Assembly: GCA_020630895.1 (NCBI GenBank)
Contig: JAHDII010000163.1
Coordinates: 1 to 7,296, forward strand
Direction of reading: 5' to 3'
Source of the DNA: Saprospiraceae bacterium
GTDB taxonomy: Bacteria > Bacteroidota > Bacteroidia > Chitinophagales > Saprospiraceae
DNA length: 7,296 bases
Shown in pieces: positions 1-6,920 of this stretch (position 1 is its first letter; each line of letters opens with the position of its first letter). The translations under genes were made by a program, and so were the position numbers. Below the pieces are notes generated by a model. The model had not been told where the DNA came from. It saw only the letters and a program-made list of their open reading frames with translations, and searched no databases.

Positions 1-718
1 AAAAAAAGATTATACTAATGCATTAAAAGATTATGAAGTTGTTATTTCAAAAGGAAATAGTAATTGGTATGAAAAATCATTAACTAAAGCTGCAATTATT
101 ACTTATAATTATTCTAAAGAATTTCAAAAAGCATATAATTTTTATGCTGCATTAGCTAAAATTGCAACAGATGAAAATAAAAAATTCGATGCTTATTTAG
201 GAGCTTTAAGAAGTGCTTTTAGAACTGGATTTACTGAAGGTGTTTATGATTCTGCCGATTATATTATTGGTAGTGCAAAAGCTACAAAATCACAAAAAGC
301 AACCGCCCATTTTTTCAAAGCAAAAATGGCATTAGAAAAAGATGAATATAATTTGGCTCTAAATCATTTCAGAATTTCAGCAAAAGAAAGTAATGTACAA
401 GGAGCTGAATCAAGGTATCAAATTTCATATATTTATTATTTACAAAGAGATTTAACTATTGCTAGAGAATTGTGCATGGCACATTTAAAAGCTAGTAAAA
501 ATTATGAAACATGGGTAGCCAAAGGATTAATTCTTTTATCTGATATTGCTTTTGAACAAGGAGATTTATTCAATGCTCGTGCTGCACTAGAAACATTAAT
601 TGAAAGTTATGAAGACAGAAATAATTTAGGTATCCTAGAAGAAGCTCAAGAAAAATTAAAAATTATTGAAGCTTTAGAAGATGAGGAATCTAGAATTATT
701 CCAGCAGATAACGAATAA
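1..718 (+). CDS. TPR-repeat protein, C-terminal fragment (5' end outside window)
   Basis: The reading frame is open from base 2 to the TAA at 716-718, giving the last 238 residues of a larger protein. The Met codon at 326 is internal, because the same repeat pattern continues unbroken upstream of it. The sequence is all-helical with TPR-like helix pairs: small and aromatic residues recur at TPR spacing in units near fragment residues 20-55, 60-95, 97-132, 134-168 and 170-208. An acidic tail follows and ends in PADNE. TPR arrays are protein-interaction scaffolds, so a role in assembling an envelope complex is plausible but inferred. The next gene, 29 bases downstream, encodes an outer-membrane barrel. 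From memory, Bacteroidota genomes often pair a long TPR protein with this kind of receptor-like barrel. The signal peptide, if any, lies outside the window, so location cannot be read. Confident as a TPR protein, not as to function. Confidence 0.85.
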   Translation, partial: KKDYTNALKDYEVVISKGNSNWYEKSLTKAAIITYNYSKEFQKAYNFYAALAKIATDENKKFDAYLGALRSAFRTGFTEGVYDSADYIIGSAKATKSQKATAHFFKAKMALEKDEYNLALNHFRISAKESNVQGAESRYQISYIYYLQRDLTIARELCMAHLKASKNYETWVAKGLILLSDIAFEQGDLFNARAALETLIESYEDRNNLGILEEAQEKLKIIEALEDEESRIIPADNE

Positions 719-747
719 ATCTTTTCAACAAAAAATATTTTTCTATT

Positions 748-2382
748 ATGAAAATTAAAATAATAATAATTACAATAATATCGTCTTTATTCTTTTTGAA
801 TAATATATATACTCAACAAGATAGTCTTACATTACCTTCTGATGAATTACAAATTATAAAAGATTTTGATGCACAATTAGAAGAAGCAACAAAAATAGAT
901 ATTTATCCTTCTTTACCTGCATTAGATACTTTAAGAAAGGTTCAAACATATATCGTTGATCCTAAATTATTAGATCTTACGTATGAAGCTCCTCAAATAA
1001 AACCTATTCCTTTACTTCCTAAAGCACTACCTGCATATTATAATGGTTTTGCTAAAGTAGGAATAGGTTATCCTTTATCTCCCTTGTTAGAAGTGGGCTA
1101 TCAACAATTCAAAAATAAATTATTAATTGGAGGAAAAGGTTTATATCACGCGGCATTTAATGACAAACAATTAGATAATCAAAAATTTAATAATGCCAAA
1201 GTAAATATAAATGGAGAATATTTTTTTAATCAAGGTTTTTCTTTAGGAACTGATTTAGGTTATCAATATAATAATAGATTTTTTTATGGATATGATCATG
1301 ATCTATTTACTTTTGAAAGTAATGAAGTACAACAACATTTTTCTACAATTGATGCCAATCTATTTTTTAAAAATAGTGCTTTAAACCAAGGAGATATTCA
1401 TTATAAAATCGAAGGAGATATTTATAATATTTCTGATAATTATAATGCTAAAGAAAATGCTTTTGGAGGAGAGATTTATCTAGCAAAATATTTTAATAAA
1501 AAACACATTTTAGATTTTAAAATAAAAGATACTTATACTATTTTTTCTAATAATAATGAATATAAGGCCAATCTATTTCAATTCATTCCTTCATTTACTT
1601 ATACTCACAATATTTTTAAAATAAAAGCAGGTGTTAATGCAGCATTATTAGAAGAAGGATTTAATATTTTTCCTGATGCAGAAGTATTATTTAATATTTA
1701 TAAAAATAATGTGTCTTTTTATTTAGGATGGTTAGGATATGCAGAACAAAATTCCTTCCGTTCTTTGAGTGAAAAAAATTATTTTGTTATTTCTAATCCT
1801 AGTTTAGAACAATCAAAAATTAATTATCCACATGGAGGTTTAATTTTTGATTTTAGCAAAATAAAAGTCAGTATAGAAAGTGGATATAAAATGATTGAAA
1901 ACCAACCTTTCTATATTAATGATTGGGCTAATGATAGCAAACGTTTTTCTGTAGTTTACGACAATGTTAATTATTTAACAACAGATATATTGATTAATAC
2001 AGAAATTATTGAACATTTAAATTTAGATTTTAATTTTATTTATCAGCAAGGACAAACAGATTCTTTATCTGCTAGATATCATGATGATCCGAATTTAAAT
2101 ATGAATATAAAATTAGCCTATTCCGGTTTATTAAATAATAAATTAACTGTTGGAACATCTATATTTACAGGTAGCAAAATTAATTATTTAAGTGATACAA
2201 ATACAGATGAAACTATCGCTGGATTTGCAGATTTAAATTTATTTACAGCTTATAAAATAAATAATAAATTTAATTTATTTTTAAATTTGAATAATATTAC
2301 AAATCAAAAATATCAACGATGGAATGGATATCCTAATTTTGGATTTAATACCATGATAGGATTTTTATACAAATTCAAATAA
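748..2382 (+). CDS. Outer-membrane beta-barrel protein, TonB-dependent-receptor-like, no plug domain
   Basis: A protein of 544 residues. Residues 1 to about 23 are a signal peptide: MKIK, a hydrophobic Ile/Leu/Phe core, then cleavage near NIYTQ-QDS. Residues about 32-95 form a periplasmic-looking segment with IIKDFDAQL, YPSLPALDTL and YEAPQIKPIPLLPK, a pattern I associate with a Bacteroidota family usually labelled TonB-dependent receptor. From about residue 98 to the end, alternating aromatic/hydrophobic and polar strands suggest an outer-membrane barrel. The C-terminal strands (residues 512-544, with LNNITNQKYQRW and NGYP) closely resemble TonB-receptor ends. Classical receptors are longer and have a TonB box and an N-terminal plug of about 150 residues; there is no room for these here, so active transport is doubtful. 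A structural or assembly role with the upstream TPR protein is inferred. The last residue is Lys, after Phe543, rather than the usual terminal aromatic. The start is the first ATG and gives an intact signal peptide. Confidence 0.85.
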   Translation: MKIKIIIITIISSLFFLNNIYTQQDSLTLPSDELQIIKDFDAQLEEATKIDIYPSLPALDTLRKVQTYIVDPKLLDLTYEAPQIKPIPLLPKALPAYYNGFAKVGIGYPLSPLLEVGYQQFKNKLLIGGKGLYHAAFNDKQLDNQKFNNAKVNINGEYFFNQGFSLGTDLGYQYNNRFFYGYDHDLFTFESNEVQQHFSTIDANLFFKNSALNQGDIHYKIEGDIYNISDNYNAKENAFGGEIYLAKYFNKKHILDFKIKDTYTIFSNNNEYKANLFQFIPSFTYTHNIFKIKAGVNAALLEEGFNIFPDAEVLFNIYKNNVSFYLGWLGYAEQNSFRSLSEKNYFVISNPSLEQSKINYPHGGLIFDFSKIKVSIESGYKMIENQPFYINDWANDSKRFSVVYDNVNYLTTDILINTEIIEHLNLDFNFIYQQGQTDSLSARYHDDPNLNMNIKLAYSGLLNNKLTVGTSIFTGSKINYLSDTNTDETIAGFADLNLFTAYKINNKFNLFLNLNNITNQKYQRWNGYPNFGFNTMIGFLYKFK

Positions 2383-2397
2383 AACATTTTAAATACT

Positions 2398-3813
2398 ATG
2401 AAAACATTTTTATTGCTTATTCATTGTTTAATTATATCAACATTTTTAAAAGCAGAAACTACATTTATTTCTTTTCAAGTAGAAAATCCTCAAGCAAAAG
2501 AAATTGAGATGAGGGTTCTTACAGAAGAAGGATACGATCTTTATATTGTAAAATTAGATGACAAAAACGAAGTAAGTACAGCTCTAGAATTAGAGAAAAA
2601 CACTTTTGTAGATATTCAACATAATGAACAAACATTTAAAATGTTTCTTCGCCCTGGAGATATGCTAACGGTATATTTTTCTTCTCTTTCAATAGCTTCA
2701 TCATTATCTTATAATATTAAAGAATTGGGAGCAGAAAATAATCAATTATTAGCAGATTATTTTGCTGAATTTTCAGGTGGAGAAGATTATTTATATGAAG
2801 AAGCACATTTACCTTTTGTAATCAATCACCATATTTTTAATAAAGCAAAAAATAGTTCTGTAGAAAATTATTTTCCTTGGATAAATGAACAAAAAGATAG
2901 CTTAAATAAAATTATTGAACATTGGCAACATATCGCTGTTATTGATGAAGAAGTTGTCCATTTTTTATTGGAAGATTTAAAATATAATTTTGAATCTCAA
3001 AAAATATCTTATTTAATTATCAATCAGCAAAAAATTAAAAATAATATAGATTGGATAGTTGAGAAAAATAATATTACCCAAGAAGAAAAATATTTTTCTG
3101 ATGAAGCATTAAAACATCCTTCATATCAAAATTATTTAATGGGCTATGCACATTTATTATATATGATGAGTCATACTTCTCATCCAGATATAGGAACAGA
3201 ATATTATGATTTAATTAATTTTAATATTCCAGGTACATCTAAATATTTTGCATTAACTTCTTTGCTAGAAAATAATTATTTATATAATGATAATATTGAA
3301 TTGGCGAAAAATAAATTGAGTCATTTTAAAAAAGAATGTACCGTTCCTAAATATACTGAAAAAATAAATGAAATGTATTCTGATCTTTTAATAGATTTAC
3401 CAGATGCTATTGCACCAGATTTTGAAGTATCAACCGAAGAAGGAAAAACATTTCATTTATCAAAATATAAAGGAAAAGTTGTATATATCAGTTTTTGGGC
3501 TCATTGGTGCAAACCTTGTATTGATGGATTTCAAAAATCTGTAGAATTAAGAAAAGATTTAGAAAAAATAGGAATTGTTTTATTAAATGTAAATTTAGAC
3601 AAAGAAGATAGCCTTTGGAAAAAGGCTTTATCCGAATATAACATTTATGGAACGAATGTAATGAGTACTAATTTGGAAACAGTAAAAAAATTATATGCAT
3701 TATATTCTATCCCTGCCTATTTTATTATAGATAAAAATGGTAAATTCGCATATCTTTCCGATGATGAAAATAGAGACATCATGCAAGAATTTAAAAATTT
3801 GGTCAATCAATAA
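2398..3813 (+). CDS. Exported TlpA/ResA-like thioredoxin-fold protein with long N-terminal extension
   Basis: A protein of 471 residues starting 15 bases after the barrel gene. Residues 1-19 are a signal peptide (MKTFLLL..., ending STFLKA before E20). Residues about 20-115 form a beta-rich domain containing FLRPGDML (83-90), resembling the DUF4369-type domain often fused to Bacteroidota thioredoxins. Residues about 115-335 are mostly helical and I do not recognise them. Residues about 338-471 are a thioredoxin fold: APDFEV, then FWAHWCKPC with the redox pair Cys371/Cys374, and the cis-proline in SIPAYF at Pro439. Family members reduce or exchange disulfides in the periplasm, in cytochrome c maturation or general thiol quality control. 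This one's substrate is unknown. No cytochrome maturation genes are in view. His369 occupies the position that is often Thr, Ser or Glu in WAxWC motifs. Cys10 lies inside the hydrophobic core and is not a convincing lipobox, so a soluble periplasmic protein is more likely than a lipoprotein. Confidence 0.88.
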   Translation: MKTFLLLIHCLIISTFLKAETTFISFQVENPQAKEIEMRVLTEEGYDLYIVKLDDKNEVSTALELEKNTFVDIQHNEQTFKMFLRPGDMLTVYFSSLSIASSLSYNIKELGAENNQLLADYFAEFSGGEDYLYEEAHLPFVINHHIFNKAKNSSVENYFPWINEQKDSLNKIIEHWQHIAVIDEEVVHFLLEDLKYNFESQKISYLIINQQKIKNNIDWIVEKNNITQEEKYFSDEALKHPSYQNYLMGYAHLLYMMSHTSHPDIGTEYYDLINFNIPGTSKYFALTSLLENNYLYNDNIELAKNKLSHFKKECTVPKYTEKINEMYSDLLIDLPDAIAPDFEVSTEEGKTFHLSKYKGKVVYISFWAHWCKPCIDGFQKSVELRKDLEKIGIVLLNVNLDKEDSLWKKALSEYNIYGTNVMSTNLETVKKLYALYSIPAYFIIDKNGKFAYLSDDENRDIMQEFKNLVNQ

Positions 3814-3825
3814 TTATTTTTTAAC

Positions 3826-4851
3826 ATGCGTCATCATCCATTATTTAGAATAAGAGAACAGGGAAAATATGGATTTATTAGCATCCATGGAGATGTTATT
3901 ATCGAGCCTCAATATTATGAAGCAGAAGATTTTTATAATGGATTTTCTAGAATTTTATTGAATAATAAACCTATACATTTAGATTTTTTAGGGCGACCTC
4001 TTTTAAAACACGTCTTTAATTATATTGGATATTTTGAAGAAGAATTAGCACGTGTACAATTGGTAAAAAAATGGGGATTTATTAATACTAGAGGAAATTT
4101 AGTTATTGATCCTATTTTCGATTATGTAGATGATTTTAGTGAAGGAATTGCCCCCGTTTTAAATAATGGAAAATATGGATATATCAACCCTAAGGGAAAA
4201 TTTATTATTCCTCCTAAATTTTCTAATGTCAATATTTTTAAAGAAGGATTAGCTCCAGCCACGAATGGAAATAAAAAATGGGGCTATATAGACACAGAAG
4301 GAAATTTTGCTATCCCTCCTTCTTTTGAAATGGCACTACCCTACCAAAAAGATGTTGCCGTAATTATTGAAAACGAAAAATGGGGATTATTAGACAGCGA
4401 AGGTGCTCTTATTCTTTCTCCTCAATTTGATTTTATTGAAGGACATTCTGAAGGTCGTTTTTATGAAGGTCTTGCTATTTATACCACTGATGAAAAATAT
4501 GGTGTTATCAACCATTTTGGGGATGTTTTATTGAACCCTAAATTAGATTTTATTGGCGATTTTAATGAAGGAAAAGCTTTAGTAGAATATCAATCTAAAT
4601 TTGGATTTATTGATCAAAATGCTCAAGTTCTTATCCCTCCTATTTATACAGATGCTGGTACTTTTTCTGAAGGATTAGCTCAAGTTCTTGAAGATGACAA
4701 ATGGGGTTTCATTAATGAAGAAGGAGAATTTATAATCCCTCCTGAATTTGACGAAGTGATGCCTTTTAAAAATGGTTTAGCTTGGGCATCAATTAATGAT
4801 AAATGGCTGTATATTAATACAGAAGGAGAAAGCATTTGGGAAGAGGTTTAA
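3826..4851 (+). CDS. WG-repeat protein, ten units
   Basis: A protein of 341 residues built almost entirely of WG (KWG) repeats. Each unit reads roughly [WYF]-G-[FY]-I-[ND]-x-x-G-x-[FVL]-[IV]-I-P-P-x-[FY]-D, then F-x-E-G-L-A. The aromatic-Gly pair falls at residues 15, 83, 117, 152, 186, 225, 259 and 293, with Trp-Leu at 327. A degenerate second unit around residues 48-60 keeps phase, with G56 exactly 34 after G22. Spacing is 34 except 35 once and 39 once, where extra residues sit at about 207-213. There is no signal peptide or membrane segment, so it is predicted to be cytoplasmic. WG repeats are common in Bacteroidota but no general activity is established, and I assign none. The gene starts 12 bases after the thioredoxin gene and is probably co-transcribed with it. 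Its TAA overlaps the stop of the convergent glycosyltransferase gene. The ATG at 3826 is chosen because the first repeat begins soon after it. Confidence 0.87.
   Translation: MRHHPLFRIREQGKYGFISIHGDVIIEPQYYEAEDFYNGFSRILLNNKPIHLDFLGRPLLKHVFNYIGYFEEELARVQLVKKWGFINTRGNLVIDPIFDYVDDFSEGIAPVLNNGKYGYINPKGKFIIPPKFSNVNIFKEGLAPATNGNKKWGYIDTEGNFAIPPSFEMALPYQKDVAVIIENEKWGLLDSEGALILSPQFDFIEGHSEGRFYEGLAIYTTDEKYGVINHFGDVLLNPKLDFIGDFNEGKALVEYQSKFGFIDQNAQVLIPPIYTDAGTFSEGLAQVLEDDKWGFINEEGEFIIPPEFDEVMPFKNGLAWASINDKWLYINTEGESIWEEV
3865..4827 (+). repeat. Tandem protein-coding repeat array (WG units, period about 102 bases)
   Basis: This is the span of the ten WG units, residues 14-334. The period is 34 codons and is conserved at protein level. 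At DNA level the units have diverged considerably, with only short recurring stretches such as those encoding IPP and EG. This indicates an old, purifying-selected array rather than a recent expansion. Confidence 0.75.
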
Positions 4852-6479
4852 ATTTCTTTTTTTAAATGAATTAAATATACTTTTTTTAATATATTTTTTC
4901 TTGTTTTAGGATTTAAAAAATCTAGGCTCATATATGTCACGTCATGATGTTCTAATTCTTTTTCTATAGTGTAAGAAACATGATGTAAATTCAAATCTTG
5001 AAGACCTTCTTCATTCGTATAAAGCCATAATTCATTTTGTTGTTGTAACTTATCCTTAATTTCTAAACTAGATGCTTTATAATCAACAATAGTATTCAAA
5101 TAAAAAGATAACGAATGTCCATAAGTTCTAAAAGCAATCAATTGTTCTACTGGAATATTTTTTTCTTGAATATAAAAAGTAACCTCTGAATGAGCTTGAT
5201 ATTTTAATAATTGAGGATAAAAAAATGTATTTAATATTCCATTAGCAAAAATCATAGCAATAACAGAATAATATACCATATTATTTTTTACAATCTTATT
5301 ATTTTGAATCATAAAAAATAATATCCCCATAAACAATAATAATAAAATAGTAATGAAATTAAATTCAAAAAATACAAAAACTGTAATTAAAGCAATTCCT
5401 AGAACTAATATAATAGATATTATTTTTTGAATATTTAAAAATAATGTTTCATGTTTTTTTTCTTCAATAAAATTTCGAATATAATGAGCGGTCATAATAG
5501 CTGCAAAAGGAGCAACAATATAAATGTAATGAGATAATTTGAATCGAGAAAAAGACAAGGCAATAAATGTGAATACAAAACCTCCTAAACTTGCATATTC
5601 TTTTAAATTTTTAATATTTTTTATTTGATGAATAAAAGCAATAATAAATAAAATAATCCAAGGAAGAAAAGACCACATAAAAGTATGAACAAAATAAAAA
5701 TATCCTAAATCATTTGTCCATTCACTATCTCCTGTTATTCTACCAAAACTTTGAGTCCAAAAATAAAATTTCAATCCGTCCGTACCATGTTGCTGATATA
5801 ATCCTACACACATAGGAAATAAAAGAAGAGCAATTATTGGAATTCCTATGAGCCATTTCCAATCAAAAAACAATTTTATATTTCGCGTTCCTAAAATATA
5901 TGATCCCACAGCAAATAATGGAAAAACAATACCCAAAGGACCTTTTGCTAACATCGCAAAACCAATGGCTACAAAACCAATAATTAAATCAATATTTTTT
6001 TTATATAAAAGATAAGAAATTAATTTCCATATCGCCAAACAAGAAAAACCAATGAGCAAATTGTCTGTTCTACAATCATGAGAAATAATAAAAAATGCTT
6101 GACAAGTTCCTAAAATTAAAACCGCATATTCACTGGTTTTTTTATCATAAAATAAACGACTGAATTTATAAATAGAAAATAATGATAATAATAATGCAAG
6201 AACAGAAGGTAATTTATATGCAAAATCAGAAACACCAAAAATACCCATAGATAAAGCAGACAACCAAAATAATAAAGGAGGTTTATCTAAATAATCAAAA
6301 TGACGATGTTTAATTTGTAAAAAACTATTTTCTTCTAACATCTGTAATGAAATAGAAGCATATTGTGCAGCATCTACTTCCATAACATGAATCAATAATC
6401 CAATACAATAAATTCCAATTATTGATAACAATAATAATTGAAAAATATTAAATTCTTTTCCTAAAAAATTAAAATTCAT
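4848..6479 (-). CDS. GT39/ArnT-like polyprenol-phosphate-sugar glycosyltransferase, integral membrane
   Basis: A protein of 543 residues with about 11-12 hydrophobic segments up to residue about 415, followed by a more polar C-terminal region of about 120 residues. It matches the ArnT/PMT (GT39/GT83-like, GT-C fold) pattern. There is an acidic first external loop with EVDAAQYA (catalytic-type Asp36), then YLDKPPLLFWL (63-73), HDCRTDNLL (134-142), LAKGPLG (177-183) and FSRFKLSHY (310-318). Such enzymes move a sugar from an undecaprenyl- or dolichyl-phosphate carrier to lipid A, a glycan or a protein on the outer face of the inner membrane. The sugar and acceptor here cannot be read, so I give no arnT symbol; no other Ara4N pathway gene is in view. 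It lies 19 bases after a small membrane-protein gene on the same strand, so the two are probably one transcript. Its stop codon overlaps that of the convergent WG-repeat gene by four bases. Confidence 0.88.
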   Translation of the reverse strand: MNFNFLGKEFNIFQLLLLSIIGIYCIGLLIHVMEVDAAQYASISLQMLEENSFLQIKHRHFDYLDKPPLLFWLSALSMGIFGVSDFAYKLPSVLALLLSLFSIYKFSRLFYDKKTSEYAVLILGTCQAFFIISHDCRTDNLLIGFSCLAIWKLISYLLYKKNIDLIIGFVAIGFAMLAKGPLGIVFPLFAVGSYILGTRNIKLFFDWKWLIGIPIIALLLFPMCVGLYQQHGTDGLKFYFWTQSFGRITGDSEWTNDLGYFYFVHTFMWSFLPWIILFIIAFIHQIKNIKNLKEYASLGGFVFTFIALSFSRFKLSHYIYIVAPFAAIMTAHYIRNFIEEKKHETLFLNIQKIISIILVLGIALITVFVFFEFNFITILLLLFMGILFFMIQNNKIVKNNMVYYSVIAMIFANGILNTFFYPQLLKYQAHSEVTFYIQEKNIPVEQLIAFRTYGHSLSFYLNTIVDYKASSLEIKDKLQQQNELWLYTNEEGLQDLNLHHVSYTIEKELEHHDVTYMSLDFLNPKTRKNILKKVYLIHLKKEI

Positions 6480-6498
6480 ATTGGATTTTAATTAGTTC

Positions 6499-6840
6499 TT
6501 ATCTTTTTTTAATTAAATTAGCAATACCACTTAACATAAAAAATACTCCAATTCCTATTAATATAAAATTAAAAGAATAAATCCTTCTTGTTTCTGATAC
6601 TCCAAATGAAGTTAATATTCCTCCTACTACAATTAAGCTCACACCAATTACCATTAATGTAATTCCAACAATAGGAGCCGATTTATTTTCTTGATAATTT
6701 TCTATAACATGATCTACCATACTCATTAATTCAGTCAATTCTTTTCCCTCGATTCCATCTGCTTTTGCTTTTTTATTGATCTCCAACCACTTCTTTCCTG
6801 ACTGTGCCATTTCAATATATTCTTTCCAATTGTTGTTCAT
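6499..6840 (-). CDS. Small hypothetical protein with two membrane segments
   Basis: A protein of 113 residues that I do not recognise. Residues 1-53 are polar and probably helical, including WKEYIEMAQSGKKWLEINKK and an acidic stretch around 31-51. Residues about 55-80 (Gly/Val/Ile-rich, with IVVGGILTSFG) and about 88-110 (FILIGIGVFFMLSGI) are membrane segments, joined by a short loop with Arg85 and Arg86. The protein ends in KKR. The positive charge in the loop and at the C-terminus leaves the topology unclear. There is no cleavable signal peptide. It is the first gene of the minus-strand pair with the GT39-like enzyme, so it may accompany that enzyme, but this rests on adjacency only. The start ATG is preceded on its own strand by an A/T-rich leader without a Shine-Dalgarno sequence, as is usual in Bacteroidota. 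The protein reads as a real gene because of its clean hydrophobic pattern and tight spacing. Confidence 0.75.
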   Translation of the reverse strand: MNNNWKEYIEMAQSGKKWLEINKKAKADGIEGKELTELMSMVDHVIENYQENKSAPIVGITLMVIGVSLIVVGGILTSFGVSETRRIYSFNFILIGIGVFFMLSGIANLIKKR

Positions 6841-6872
6841 AGCAATATTTTAATTAAAAATAATATTCATTA

Positions 6873-6880
6873 TAAAGGTA
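6873..6880 (-). promoter_or_regulatory. Candidate -7 element for the minus-strand pair
   Basis: On the minus strand this reads TACCTTTA, one base from the Bacteroidota -7 consensus TAnnTTTG. It ends 32 bases before the ATG of the small membrane protein. No TTG -33 box is seen at suitable spacing, so this is a weak call. Confidence 0.25.
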
Positions 6881-6900
6881 ATTAAATTTAATCAATGATA

Positions 6901-6908
6901 TATATTTG
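6901..6908 (+). promoter_or_regulatory. Candidate Bacteroidota -7 promoter element for mnmD
   Basis: TATATTTG matches the Bacteroidota primary-sigma -7 consensus TAnnTTTG exactly and is followed by CA. It ends 12 bases before the mnmD ATG, which would leave a leader of only a few bases. No clear TTG -33 box lies 17-23 bases upstream. The octamer is likely to occur by chance in AT-rich DNA, so position is the main support. Confidence 0.45.
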
Positions 6909-6920
6909 CATTCAACAAAA

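Noticed and set aside
326..718. A 130-residue gene starting at the ATG at 326
   Set aside because: The frame is open back to the window edge and the upstream residues continue the same TPR-like pattern, so this is the tail of a longer gene.
2398..2460. Lipoprotein signal with Cys10 in the thioredoxin protein
   Set aside because: Cys10 is in the middle of the hydrophobic core after Ile-His, with no L-[AS]-[GA]-C box; ordinary cleavage near Ala19 fits better.
4839..4900. Possible bidirectional terminator at the convergent gene ends
   Set aside because: The only hairpins depend on A-U and G-U pairs with a single G-C, too weak to call despite the neighbouring T-runs.
4848..6479. Naming the glycosyltransferase arnT (aminoarabinose transfer to lipid A)
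   Set aside because: Motifs support the superfamily only; no Ara4N pathway neighbour is present, and sugar and acceptor cannot be inferred.
6848..6859. Perfect 12-base palindrome TTTTAATTAAAA between the divergent genes
   Set aside because: It consists only of A and T in very AT-rich DNA, and there is no second copy or operator context to support it.
6906..6920. Alternative TTG start for mnmD at 6906
   Set aside because: It overlaps the candidate -7 box, and the ATG at 6921 already precedes the conserved N-terminal motif.
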